Below are positions 1 to 7,012 of a stretch of 17,626 bases of DNA, in pieces (the first letter of the stretch is position 1; each line of letters starts with the position of its first letter). This stretch comes from an uncultured Lysobacteraceae bacterium (lineage in GTDB: Bacteria > Pseudomonadota > Gammaproteobacteria > Xanthomonadales > Xanthomonadaceae): positions 1 through 17,626 of the forward strand of contig CALCNV010000112.1 in the NCBI GenBank assembly GCA_937897645.1, written 5' to 3'. The notes below the pieces were generated by a model, which saw only the letters and a list, made by a program, of their open reading frames with translations, was not told the DNA's origin and did not search any database. A program made the position numbers and the translations under genes.

Positions 1-969
1 TTCCCGCGCCTGACGTACGCCGAAGCGATGCGTCGTTTTGGTTCCGACAAGCCGGACCTGCGCAACCCGCTGGAACTGGTGGACGTGGCCGGGCTGGTCA
101 AGGACAGCGAGTTCAAGGTGTTCACCGACTGGGCGTCGAACCCGGAAGGCCGCGTTGCCGCGCTGCGCATCCCCGGTGGTGCGGTGCTGTCGCGCAAGCA
201 GATCGACGACATGGGCGCGCACGCGGCCAAGTACGGCGCCAAGGGGCTGGCCTACATCAAGCTGGGCGAGAACGGTGAAGTCACCTCGCCGATCGCGAAG
301 TTCTTCAGCGAACCTGCCTTCGCTGCGCTGATCTCGGCGACTGGCCTGAAGAACGGCGACCTGGTGTTCTTCGGCGCCGGCAAATACAACACGGTCAGCG
401 ACTTCATGGGTGCGCTGCGCCTGAAAGTCGGCAAGGACATGAACTTCGTCGAAGACCGCTGGGCGCCGCTGTGGGTCACCGACTTCCCGATGTTCGAGTG
501 GGACGAGGAAGCGCAGCGATACGTCGCGCTCCACCATCCCTTCACCGCGCCCGCGGTGGACGACATCGCCGACCTGCGTGCAAATGCCAAGACGGCGGTG
601 TCGCGCGGTTACGACATGGTGTTGAACGGCAACGAGATCGGCGGTGGTTCGGTGCGTATCCATCGCCCGGACATGCAGAGCGCGGTGTTCGAGCTGCTGG
701 GCATCGGCGCGGAAGAAGCGGAAGCCAAGTTCGGCTTCCTGCTGGACGCGCTGAAATACGGCGCGCCACCGCACGGCGGCATCGCCTTCGGCATCGACCG
801 CATCGCCGCGCTGATGGCGGGCACGGAATCCATTCGTGACGTCATCGCCTTCCCCAAGACCACCACCGCGCAATGCCTGATGACCGGCGCACCGTCGCCG
901 ATCCCGGATGCGCAACTGGCGGAAGTGCATGTGTCGGTGCGCGCGAAGCCCGCCAAGGTCGCTGAGTGA
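1..969 (+). CDS. aspS: Aspartyl-tRNA synthetase, C-terminal part (5' end outside window)
   Basis: Class II aminoacyl-tRNA synthetase that charges tRNA-Asp (or tRNA-Asp and tRNA-Asn if the enzyme is non-discriminating) in the cytoplasm. The reading frame is open from base 1, so the start lies upstream; the 322 visible residues are a little over half of the roughly 590 usual for bacterial AspRS. Visible order: the end of the first catalytic half (FPRLTYAEAM, then RRFGSDKPDLR), the bacteria-specific GAD insertion domain (about residues 25-150), then the rest of the catalytic core with FPMFEW, HHPFTAP, GGGSVRIH and class II motif 3 (GGIAFGIDRIAALMAG, from residue 259). Motifs 1 and 2 would lie in the missing part. 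The gene ends in TGA just before a REP-type palindrome. Identification is secure; discriminating versus non-discriminating specificity cannot be judged from this part. Confidence 0.97.
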   Translation, partial: FPRLTYAEAMRRFGSDKPDLRNPLELVDVAGLVKDSEFKVFTDWASNPEGRVAALRIPGGAVLSRKQIDDMGAHAAKYGAKGLAYIKLGENGEVTSPIAKFFSEPAFAALISATGLKNGDLVFFGAGKYNTVSDFMGALRLKVGKDMNFVEDRWAPLWVTDFPMFEWDEEAQRYVALHHPFTAPAVDDIADLRANAKTAVSRGYDMVLNGNEIGGGSVRIHRPDMQSAVFELLGIGAEEAEAKFGFLLDALKYGAPPHGGIAFGIDRIAALMAGTESIRDVIAFPKTTTAQCLMTGAPSPIPDAQLAEVHVSVRAKPAKVAE

Positions 970-1001
970 CACAGGCACAGGCCAGCGATGCCGGGTACCA
1001 A

Positions 1002-1066
1002 TGTGGGAGGGGCTTTAGCCCCGACGCTCTTCGCGAAGAGCTGTCGGGACTGAAGTCCCTCCCACA
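1002..1066. repeat. REP-type inverted pair with GTGG head
   Basis: About 24-base imperfect inverted arms (1002-1025 and 1043-1066) flank a perfect 16-base palindrome, GCTCTTCGCGAAGAGC (1026-1041). Each arm is itself a small hairpin: the left has stem GGGGC/GCCCC around TTTA, the right (read on the minus strand) has GGGAC/GTCCC around TTCA. The stem change is compensated on both sides. The layout of head, GA, stem, short loop and stem matches the GTAG REPs elsewhere in this window. It lies between aspS and the acetyltransferase gene and could also act as a terminator or mRNA-stabilising structure, though no T-run follows. Confidence 0.8.
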
Positions 1067-1108
1067 AGTGCCCTGCATGGCTGCAGAAGACCTGTCGAGT
1101 ACACGCCC

Positions 1109-1630
1109 ATGATCATCCGTCGCGCTACCGTCAATGACGCGGCACTGATGTCGCGGATCGCATCAGAGACCTTCGTCGAAACCTTCGGCCATCTGTATCC
1201 GCCGGAAGACCTGCAGTATTTCCTCGACAACAGCTACTCGCCGGCGGCGCAGCACGCGAGCCTGGCCGATCCGGCCAACGCGATGTGGTTGCTGGAAGAC
1301 GATGACGGCGTGGCCATCGGCCATGCCTATGCCGGCCCCTGCGGTTTGCCGCACCCGGACGTGCGCGCTGGCGATGGCGAGCTCAAGCGCCTGTACGTGC
1401 TGTCGCGTGCGCACAACGGGGGTTGGGGTGGGCAACTGTTCCAGGCCGTACTGGACTGGCTGCAGCGCGACGGCCCGCGCACCTTGTGGATCGGCGTGTG
1501 GTCGGAAAACCTGGGCGCGCAGCGTTTCTACGCGCGCCATGGCTTCCACAAGGTGGGCGGCTACAAATTCCCGGTCGGCAAGACGATGGATGACGAGTTC
1601 ATCCTCCGGCGTCCCGCCAGCGTGGCCTGA
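1109..1630 (+). CDS. GNAT-family N-acetyltransferase
   Basis: A 173-residue protein with the layout of a Gcn5-related N-acetyltransferase, which transfers acetyl from acetyl-CoA to an amine. It starts MIIRRATVNDAALM, the usual first strand and helix. The acetyl-CoA-binding motif A is in ELKRLYVLSRAHNGGWGGQL (about residues 91-110), where the loop NGGWGG corresponds to the Q/R-x-x-G-x-G/A pyrophosphate loop. Motif B-like sequence follows: WIGVWSENLGAQRFYARHGF, typical of the family's C-terminal half. The substrate cannot be read from sequence. ATG 1109 is the first good start, but the Shine-Dalgarno is poor. It sits alone between a REP and a lipoprotein gene and may be its own transcription unit. 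Confidence 0.92.
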   Translation: MIIRRATVNDAALMSRIASETFVETFGHLYPPEDLQYFLDNSYSPAAQHASLADPANAMWLLEDDDGVAIGHAYAGPCGLPHPDVRAGDGELKRLYVLSRAHNGGWGGQLFQAVLDWLQRDGPRTLWIGVWSENLGAQRFYARHGFHKVGGYKFPVGKTMDDEFILRRPASVA

Positions 1631-1680
1631 TCCCTGCTGCTAGACTCGATCGCGTCTTCCCATTGCCTGCGGAGCCTGCC

Positions 1681-1995
1681 ATGAAGCGTGTTGCCCTGGT
1701 CACCCTGTGCGTCGCTGTTTGCATGTTGGCCGCCTGCGCATCCTCCGCGCCGATGCAGCCCGCCAGCGGTGGTCCGCAAGTCAGCGGCGACGGCACCTGC
1801 CATGCGGATCGCGTGGCCTGGGCGGTAGGCAAGAAAGGCGACGAGCCCACCATGAAGGCGGTGTGGAAGCAGAGCGGCAGCGGATTGATCCGGCCGATCG
1901 CGCCGAACCAGGCCGTCACCCGTGATTTCCGCCCGGACCGGATCAACGTGCACCTGGACGCAGGCAACGTCATCACCAAGGTCGACTGTGGTTGA
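1681..1995 (+). CDS. I78-type peptidase-inhibitor-like lipoprotein
   Basis: A 104-residue protein with a lipoprotein signal: KR, a hydrophobic stretch, then lipobox LAAC with Cys19 as the probable lipidation site. The C-terminal half, AVTRDFRPDRINVHLD followed by GNVITKVDCG, matches the signature of the peptidase inhibitor I78 family (RxDRxNVxxD...G.V....CG). The mature protein is therefore probably a small envelope protein carrying an inhibitor-like fold; the target protease is unknown. ATG 1681 is chosen because GGAG (1671-1674) lies six bases upstream and the lipobox spacing is right; an in-frame start at 1663 would only add MPAEPA before the signal. A TAGACT box (1641-1646) could be its -10. 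Family assignment is from motif recall. Confidence 0.8.
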   Translation: MKRVALVTLCVAVCMLAACASSAPMQPASGGPQVSGDGTCHADRVAWAVGKKGDEPTMKAVWKQSGSGLIRPIAPNQAVTRDFRPDRINVHLDAGNVITKVDCG

Positions 1996-2018
1996 TCTTC
2001 CCGTTTGCCTGAGTGCGC

Positions 2019-2639
2019 ATGACTGACCGTGTCCTGCTGATCCACGGCATCTGGAATGCCAAGGCCTGGCTGAGTCCGCTGGCGTCGCGCCTGCGGGGGG
2101 CCGGTTTCACCCCGGACGTGTTCGGTTATTCCAGCGTGTTCGGCGGCCCGGACGTGGCCGTTCCCCAGCTGATCGAGCGCCTGCGCAACTCCGGCCCCGT
2201 CACGCTGGTGGGCCACAGCCTGGGCGGATTGATTGCCCTCGAAGCACTGCGCCAGGCGCCCGACCTGCCGGTGTCGCGCGTGGTCTGCCTGGGCTCGCCG
2301 CTGCGTGGCAGTGGCGCGGCCCGCAGCCTGGCCGGGCGCACCTGGGCGGCGCCGGTGCTGGGGCGCAGCAGCCATCTCTTGCAGCGCGGGTTTGAGCGCT
2401 GGGAAGGCAATCCCGCCGTAGGCATGGTCGCCGGCAACGTACCGCAGGGCCTGGGTCGGTATTTCGCGCGTTTCGACGGGGGCTCCGACGGCACCGTGGC
2501 CATCGCCGAAACCGAGCTTCCCGGCCTTGCCGACCATTGCGTGGTGGCCTCCAGCCACAGCGGCCTGGTGTTTTCGCCCGAGGCCACCCGCCAAGCGGTG
2601 AACTTCCTGCGCGAAGGCCGTTTCTCCGTCCCCGGGTAG
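2019..2639 (+). CDS. Alpha/beta hydrolase (esterase/lipase-like)
   Basis: A 206-residue alpha/beta hydrolase. The N-terminal strand RVLLIHGIWN carries the HG oxyanion motif. The nucleophile elbow is VGHSLGG with Ser67, and a probable catalytic triad is completed by Asp157 (GGSDGTVA) and His180 (ASSHSGLVF). The overall form resembles small PGAP1-like or RBBP9-like serine hydrolases acting on esters or lipids; no signal peptide is seen, so it is probably cytoplasmic. ATG 2019 is preferred to an in-frame GTG at 2013, which adds only two residues. It follows the I78 lipoprotein gene by 23 bases and may be cotranscribed with it. The stop codon TAG (2637-2639) lies inside the GTAG head of a REP element, so the natural C-terminus may have been altered when the repeat arrived. 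Confidence 0.88.
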   Translation: MTDRVLLIHGIWNAKAWLSPLASRLRGAGFTPDVFGYSSVFGGPDVAVPQLIERLRNSGPVTLVGHSLGGLIALEALRQAPDLPVSRVVCLGSPLRGSGAARSLAGRTWAAPVLGRSSHLLQRGFERWEGNPAVGMVAGNVPQGLGRYFARFDGGSDGTVAIAETELPGLADHCVVASSHSGLVFSPEATRQAVNFLREGRFSVPG

Positions 2640-2712
2640 GAGCGCCCCATGGGCGCGAGCTCTTTGCCGTATCGAGCCAAATCCAGAGCTCGCGCCCATG
2701 GGGCGCTCCTAC
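2636..2712. repeat. GTAG REP inverted pair (copy 1)
   Basis: Two perfect 28-base inverted arms (2636-2663 and 2685-2712) around a 21-base spacer. Each arm begins with GTAG, then GA, then a hairpin with stem GCGCCC/GGGCGC and loop CAT, then GAGCTCT. This is the form of REP elements mobilised by RAYT (TnpA-REP) transposases and resembles the GTAG (SMAG) repeats of Stenotrophomonas. The first GTAG supplies the stop codon of the upstream hydrolase gene, and the far arm ends 18 bases before the yebC -10 box. Confidence 0.92.
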
Positions 2713-2730
2713 CGGGGGGTGCGTCGCCGG

Positions 2731-2736
2731 TATAAT
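2731..2736 (+). promoter_or_regulatory. Probable -10 box of yebC
   Basis: A perfect TATAAT lies 32 bases upstream of the yebC ATG. No good -35 is visible at the expected distance (around 2708-2713), which falls on the outer edge of the REP arm. The repeat may therefore have replaced or shaped the upstream promoter half. Confidence 0.45.
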
Positions 2737-2768
2737 TCGCGGCTTCGCCTCACACTGCCGGAACTCCC

Positions 2769-3494
2769 ATGGGTCGTGGTCCCTCCATCGAAGGCCGCAA
2801 GAACGCCACCGATGCCAAGCGCGGCAAGATCTTCACCAAGATCATCCGTGAAATCAGCGTCGCCGCACGTACCGGCGGCGGTGACATCAACAACAACCCG
2901 CGCCTGCGCGTCGCCGTGGACAAGGGCCTGTCCGCCAACATGACCAAGGACGTCATCGAACGCGCCATCAAGAAGGCGACTGGCGAACTGGAAGGCGTGG
3001 AGTACGAGGAAATCCGCTACGAAGGCTACGCGCCGGGTGGTGTCGCCGTGATCGTCGACTGCCTGACCGACAACCGCGTGCGCACGGTCGCCGAAGTGCG
3101 CCATGCCTTTGGCAAGTGCGGCGGCAACATGGGCACGGAAGGCTCGGTGGCCTTCATGTTCCGCAAGCTGGGCGTGTTGAGCTTTGCCGCCGGCGCGAAC
3201 GAAGATGCGGTCACCGAAGCGGCCATCGAAGCGGGTGCCGACGACGTGGTGGTCTATCCGGAGGACGGCGCCATCGACGTGCTGACTTCGCCGGATGCAT
3301 TCGTGTCGGTGAAGGAAACCATGGAAGCAGCCGGCATCGCCGCCGACCATGCGGAAATCACCATGCGCGCCGACAACGACATCGCGGTCGAAGGCGACAC
3401 CGCCCTGCAGGTGACCAAGCTGCTGGACATGCTGGAAGACCTGGATGACGTGCAGGCGGTGTATTCCAATGCCGAACAGGCCGCGCTGGCGTGA
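2769..3494 (+). CDS. yebC: YebC/PmpR family protein
   Basis: A 241-residue member of the YebC/PmpR family, known as DNA-binding regulators and, more recently, linked to translation through difficult (for example proline-rich) sequences. The family core is plain: DAKRGKIFTKIIREI, GGGDINNNPRLR, NMTKDVIERAIKKATG, YEGYAPGGVAVIVDCLTDN and GGNMGTEGSVAFMF, with the acidic C-terminal domain AGADDVVVYPEDGAI. Full length for the family. The N-terminus MGRGPSIEGRK replaces the commoner MAGHSKW, a variant I associate with xanthomonads. A weak GGAA precedes ATG 2769. It lies upstream of ruvC, a very common placement in gammaproteobacteria, but a repeat-filled gap separates them. Confidence 0.95.
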   Translation: MGRGPSIEGRKNATDAKRGKIFTKIIREISVAARTGGGDINNNPRLRVAVDKGLSANMTKDVIERAIKKATGELEGVEYEEIRYEGYAPGGVAVIVDCLTDNRVRTVAEVRHAFGKCGGNMGTEGSVAFMFRKLGVLSFAAGANEDAVTEAAIEAGADDVVVYPEDGAIDVLTSPDAFVSVKETMEAAGIAADHAEITMRADNDIAVEGDTALQVTKLLDMLEDLDDVQAVYSNAEQAALA

Positions 3495-3625
3495 AGTCGC
3501 TCGCGGTGCTCGCTGTGAAGAGTAAAGTCGGTCGCTACGCGACCTGCTAATAATCAACCAAGGCGATGTTTTCCTTTTCTCCTTACAGCGCACGCAGTGC
3601 GCGACTTCGCAGGTCGCGTAGCGGC
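3493..3625. repeat. Compound interlocked inverted repeats
   Basis: The yebC-ruvC gap holds two inverted pairs in crossed order. Segment X (about 3493-3522) is imperfectly inverted as X' (about 3580-3608; both contain the ACAGCG and GCGACTTC blocks in inverted sense). Segment Y, GTCGCTACGCGACCTGC (3531-3547), is inverted as Y' (3609-3625) with one mismatch. Y is itself a hairpin, GGTCGC-TAC-GCGACC, and X' contains the hairpin GCGCAC-GCA-GTGCGC (3588-3602). The order X-Y-X'-Y' cannot fold as one nested stem. The six-base stems with three-base loops resemble REP hairpins, but without a GTAG head. Confidence 0.65.
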
Positions 3626-3639
3626 CGGATTCACCGCGC

Positions 3640-4161
3640 ATGACGCGGATTCTTGGAATTGACCCGGGCTCGCAGCGTACTGGCGTGGGCATCATCGACG
3701 TGGACGCGGCGGGCAAATGCACGCACGTGTTCCACGCACCGCTGCTGCTGCTGGGCGAGGGCGATTTCTCGCAGCGCCTGAAACGCCTGCTGCATTCCCT
3801 GGGCGAAGTCATCGACACCTACCAGCCGCAGGAAGTCGCCATCGAGCGCGTGTTCATGGCGCGCAACCCGGATTCCGCGCTCAAGTTGGGGCACGCACGC
3901 GGCGCGGCGATCTGCGCGGTGGTGCTGCGCGACCTGCCGGTGAACGAGTACGCCGCCAAGGAAGTGAAGCTGGCGCTGGTGGGCAAGGGCAGTGCGGAGA
4001 AGGAGCAGATCCAGCACATGGTCGGTTTGATGTTGAACCTCAAAGGCAAGCTGCAGGCCGATGCCGCCGATGCGCTGGCCGTGGCCATCACCCACGCGCA
4101 CGTGCGCGCCACTGCGAGTAGGCTGGGCATCAACGTGCAGCAGGCATGGAGCAGGAAATGA
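3640..4161 (+). CDS. ruvC: Holliday junction endonuclease RuvC
   Basis: RuvC resolves Holliday junctions by paired nicks after RuvAB branch migration. The 173 residues are normal length. The RNase-H-like catalytic acids are all in place: Asp8 in ILGIDPGSQRTG, Glu69 in EVAIERVFMARNP, and Asp141 and Asp144 in QADAADALAVAITHAH. ATG 3640 is the first codon of the conserved N-terminus, although no clear Shine-Dalgarno precedes it. The gene is followed by a repeat-filled 166-base gap and then ruvA, the usual partner. Confidence 0.97.
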   Translation: MTRILGIDPGSQRTGVGIIDVDAAGKCTHVFHAPLLLLGEGDFSQRLKRLLHSLGEVIDTYQPQEVAIERVFMARNPDSALKLGHARGAAICAVVLRDLPVNEYAAKEVKLALVGKGSAEKEQIQHMVGLMLNLKGKLQADAADALAVAITHAHVRATASRLGINVQQAWSRK

Positions 4162-4184
4162 GCAAGGCGACTTGCGCTTTTAAG

Positions 4185-4310
4185 CCCCTCTCCCTGCGGG
4201 AGAGGGGTTGGGGTGAGGGTTCGGCGAAGCCAGTAGCGGTGCGGCAGTCCCCGACTTCGTCGTACCCTCATCCGGCGCTACGCGCCACCTTCTCCCGGCG
4301 GGAGAAGGGA
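4185..4310. repeat. CCCCTCTCCC-type dispersed repeat, two units
   Basis: Left unit (4185-4220): palindrome CCCCTCTCCCTGCGGGAGAG followed by GGGTTGGGGTGAGGGT. Right unit (4263-4310): TACCCTCATCCGGCGC, then CTTCTCCCGGCGGGAGAAGG. The two units are roughly inverted relative to each other (GGGTGAGGGT against ACCCTCA). This motif class is a widespread intergenic repeat in proteobacterial genomes and commonly gives false ORFs with peptides such as SLRERGWGEG or TFSRREKG. It separates ruvC from ruvA; each palindrome could affect readthrough. Confidence 0.8.
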
Positions 4311-4327
4311 AACACAGGAGCTTCGAA

Positions 4328-4912
4328 ATGATCGGACGTCTGCGCGGCATCCTCGCCTACAAGCAACCGCCGTGGCTGGTGATCGACGTGGGTGGCGTGG
4401 GCTATGAGCTGGAAGCGCCCATGAGCACGTTCTACGACCTGCCCGACGTGGGACGCGAGGTCATCCTGTTCACCCACCATGCGCAGCGCGAGGACAACGT
4501 GTCGCTGTACGGCTTCCTGCGCGAGAGTGAGCGCCGTCTGTTCCGCGATGTGCAGAAGGTCAGCGGCATCGGCGCGAAGATCGCGCTGGCGGTGTTGTCG
4601 GGCGTGGCCGTGGACGAATTCGCGCGCCAGGTGCAGACCGGCGACGTGGCCGCGCTGACGCGCATTCCCGGCATCGGCAAGAAGACCGCCGAGCGCATGG
4701 TGGTGGAATTGCGTGACCGCGTCGTCGACATGGGCAGTTCGCCGCTGGGTTCGCCCAGCCTGCCCAACGACCCGCAATCCGAGGCCACCATCGCCCTGCA
4801 GCAGCTGGGCTACAAACCAGCCGAAGCGGTGCGCATGGCGCGCGAAGCCGTGGCCCCGGGCGATGACGCGGCCATGATCATCCGCAAGGCCTTGCAGGCC
4901 GCCTTGCGCTGA
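4328..4912 (+). CDS. ruvA: Holliday junction branch migration protein RuvA
   Basis: RuvA binds the four-way junction as a tetramer and loads the RuvB motor. The 194 residues are close to the usual 200. The N-terminal OB-fold starts MIGRLRGILAYKQPPWLVIDVGG; two helix-hairpin-helix motifs follow, LFRDVQKVSGIGAKIALAVL and LTRIPGIGKKTAERMVVEL; then a short flexible linker (about residues 137-152) and the C-terminal RuvB-binding domain (SEATIALQQLGYKPAEA...). AGGAG (4316-4320) seven bases before ATG 4328 supports the start. Unusually, the partner ruvB does not follow directly: kup lies between them. Confidence 0.97.
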   Translation: MIGRLRGILAYKQPPWLVIDVGGVGYELEAPMSTFYDLPDVGREVILFTHHAQREDNVSLYGFLRESERRLFRDVQKVSGIGAKIALAVLSGVAVDEFARQVQTGDVAALTRIPGIGKKTAERMVVELRDRVVDMGSSPLGSPSLPNDPQSEATIALQQLGYKPAEAVRMAREAVAPGDDAAMIIRKALQAALR

Positions 4913-4971
4913 GCTGGCCCCGGGTTTCCTAGAGTCCTCCCTCACTTCTTCCGCGCTACGCTTAGGCATCC

Positions 4972-6900
4972 ATGTCAGCCCACACTTCCCCGCAAGACAG
5001 CTCGCCGCACACGGGTGGACACGGCCACGCCACCGCCGGCATGGCCGCGCTGGTCGCGGGGGCGATTGGCGTGGTGTTTGGCGACATCGGCACCAGCCCG
5101 CTGTACACCATCAAGGAAATGTTCCATCCGCATTTCGGATTGACACCGGATGGCGACACCGTGCGCGGGCTGCTGTCGCTAGGCTTCTGGTCGCTGCTGC
5201 TGGTGGTGACGCTGAAATACGTGATCGTGATCATGCGCGCCGACAACGAAGGCGAGGGCGGCATCATGGCGCTGACCGCGCTGGCGCAGCGCAGCCTCAA
5301 GCAGGGCTCGCGGCTCAGCTACGTGGTCGGCATCCTCGGCATCTTCGGCGCGGCGCTGTTCTTCGGCGACGGCATGATCACGCCGCCCATCACTGTCTTG
5401 GGCGCGGTGGAAGGCCTGGAAGTGATCTCGCCGGTCTTCAAGCAGTGGACGGTGCCATTGAGCATCGTGATCCTGGTGGGGCTGTTCGCATTCCAGCGTT
5501 TCGGGACTGCAAAAGTAGGCAAGATCTTCGGACCGGTGATGATCACATGGTTCATCGTGCTGGCCGCGCTGGGTGCCTACAACATCGCCCAGTATCCGAT
5601 GGTGCTGCAGGCATTGAGCCCCTACTGGGCCGTGCATTTCTTCATGACCCATGACTGGCACGCGCTGTTCATCCTGGGTGCGGTGGTGCTGACCGTCACC
5701 GGCGGCGAAGCGCTGTATGCCGACATGGGCCATTTCGGCAAGAAGCCCATTCGCTGGGCCTGGTTCGCCTTCGTGCTGCCGGCGCTGGTGCTCAACTACT
5801 TCGGCCAAGGCGCGGTCCTGCTGGAACACCCGACCGCGGTCAGCAATCCGTTCTTCCTGTCCATGCCGCAGTGGGCGCGCATCCCGATGGTGGTGCTGGC
5901 GACCACGGCGGCCGCGGTGGCTTCGCAGGCGGTGATCACCGGCGCGTTTTCGGTGACGCGCCAGGCTATCCAGTTGGGCTACCTGCCGCGCCTGGCCATC
6001 AAGTACACGTCGAAGGACACGTTCGGCCAGATCTACGTCCCGTCCATCAACACGATGCTGTTGATCGCGGTGATCGTGCTGGTGCTGGTGTTCCGCAGCT
6101 CGACGGCCCTCGCCACGGCATACGGCCTGTCGGTTACCGGCACCATGCTGATCGATACCTTGCTGCTGGCCGTGGTGGCGTATACGCGCTGGCCGGACAG
6201 CCGCAAATGGGTGTTGCCGCTGTGCGCCATGTTCCTGTTGATCGACATCGCCTTCCTCATCGCCAATGGCGCCAAGCTGTTCACCGGCATCGGTGCCTGG
6301 GTGCCGTTGTTCATCGGTGTGTTCGCGTTCCTGATGATGCGCACCTGGCGGCGCGGGCGCGAATTGCTGCGCGCCGAAGTGCAGAAGGAAGGCATCAAGC
6401 TGGACAGCTTCCTGCCCGGCCTGATGCTTGCGCCGCCTACGCGCGTGCCCGGCACGGCGATCTTCATGACCGCCGACCAGGGCGTGGTGCCGCATGCGCT
6501 GATGCACAACCTGAAGCACAACAAGGTGCTGCACGAGCGCAACGTGTTCCTGACCGTGCAGACCCTCAACGTGCCGCATGCCCCGAAGGAGAAGCGCCTG
6601 AAGATCTCGCCGATCGGCGACGATTTCTACCGGGTGATGATCAGCTACGGCTTCACCGAGACCCCGGACGTGCCGCAGACCCTGATGGGGTCGTGCGACG
6701 CGGGTGGCATCTATTTCGATCCCATGGACACCACCTACTTCACCAGCCGCGAAACCATCGTCGCCAGCGCCCACCGCGGCATGCCGGTGTGGCGCGACAA
6801 GCTGTTCGCGGTGATGCACACCAATGCCGCGCCGGCGACCGGGTTCTTCCGCATTCCGGGCAACCGGTTGGTGGAATTGGGGTCGCAGGTGGAGATATAG
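4972..6900 (+). CDS. kup: KUP-family low-affinity potassium transporter
   Basis: A 642-residue inner-membrane K+ uptake protein (K+/H+ symport in the characterised members) of the KUP/HAK/KT family. The N-terminal signature VVFGDIGTSPLYTIKEMF is intact, as are NEGEGGIMALTALAQR, GAALFFGDGMITPPITVLGAVEGLE and ALYADMGHFG. About twelve hydrophobic segments run to roughly residue 460 (ending LFIGVFAFLMMRTWRRGREL), followed by a soluble C-terminal domain of about 180 residues that carries the family's FMTADQGVVPHALMHNLKHN. Length is normal. ATG 4972 has no strong Shine-Dalgarno. It lies between ruvA and ruvB in the same orientation, a position with no evident functional link; possibly lineage-specific synteny. 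Confidence 0.96.
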   Translation: MSAHTSPQDSSPHTGGHGHATAGMAALVAGAIGVVFGDIGTSPLYTIKEMFHPHFGLTPDGDTVRGLLSLGFWSLLLVVTLKYVIVIMRADNEGEGGIMALTALAQRSLKQGSRLSYVVGILGIFGAALFFGDGMITPPITVLGAVEGLEVISPVFKQWTVPLSIVILVGLFAFQRFGTAKVGKIFGPVMITWFIVLAALGAYNIAQYPMVLQALSPYWAVHFFMTHDWHALFILGAVVLTVTGGEALYADMGHFGKKPIRWAWFAFVLPALVLNYFGQGAVLLEHPTAVSNPFFLSMPQWARIPMVVLATTAAAVASQAVITGAFSVTRQAIQLGYLPRLAIKYTSKDTFGQIYVPSINTMLLIAVIVLVLVFRSSTALATAYGLSVTGTMLIDTLLLAVVAYTRWPDSRKWVLPLCAMFLLIDIAFLIANGAKLFTGIGAWVPLFIGVFAFLMMRTWRRGRELLRAEVQKEGIKLDSFLPGLMLAPPTRVPGTAIFMTADQGVVPHALMHNLKHNKVLHERNVFLTVQTLNVPHAPKEKRLKISPIGDDFYRVMISYGFTETPDVPQTLMGSCDAGGIYFDPMDTTYFTSRETIVASAHRGMPVWRDKLFAVMHTNAAPATGFFRIPGNRLVELGSQVEI

Positions 6901-6910
6901 GGGCAGAAAC

Positions 6911-7004
6911 GAGGAGAGAGGAGTGAGAAGTGGGTAAAGGCGACAATGGCATTCGCTCACTTCTCACTCCTCGTCCCTCACTCCTCGTCCCTCACTCCTT
7001 TACC
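6911..7004. repeat. Pyrimidine-rich direct and inverted repeat
   Basis: Between kup and ruvB. A perfect 15-base inverted pair, GAGGAGTGAGAAGTG (6918-6932) and its complement (6958-6972), encloses a 25-base loop. The right arm runs into a tandem 14-base unit CTCACTCCTCGTCC at 6963-6976 and 6977-6990, with a third partial copy CTCACTCC at 6991-6998. A second inverted pair, GGTAAAGG (6933-6940) and CCTTTACC (6997-7004), lies outside the first on the right. The purine tract on the left and the pyrimidine tract on the right could form a long hairpin after kup; there is no T-run for a classical terminator. Confidence 0.75.
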
Positions 7005-7006
7005 AT
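7001..7006 (+). promoter_or_regulatory. Candidate -10 for leaderless ruvB
   Basis: TACCAT ends six bases before the ruvB ATG (7013) with no Shine-Dalgarno between. The spacing would put the transcription start on or next to the initiation codon. The box overlaps the end of the pyrimidine-rich repeat. Inferred from spacing only. Confidence 0.35.
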
Positions 7007-7012
7007 AGCCGC

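Noticed and set aside
4146..4331. 61-residue ORF between ruvC and ruvA
   Set aside because: It is made almost wholly of a dispersed repeat known to give false peptides, and overlaps both neighbouring genes.
5179..6960. 593-codon minus-strand ORF opposite kup
   Set aside because: It is His/Gln/Arg-rich antisense of a clear membrane transporter; long shadow ORFs are expected in GC-rich DNA with strong third-position bias.
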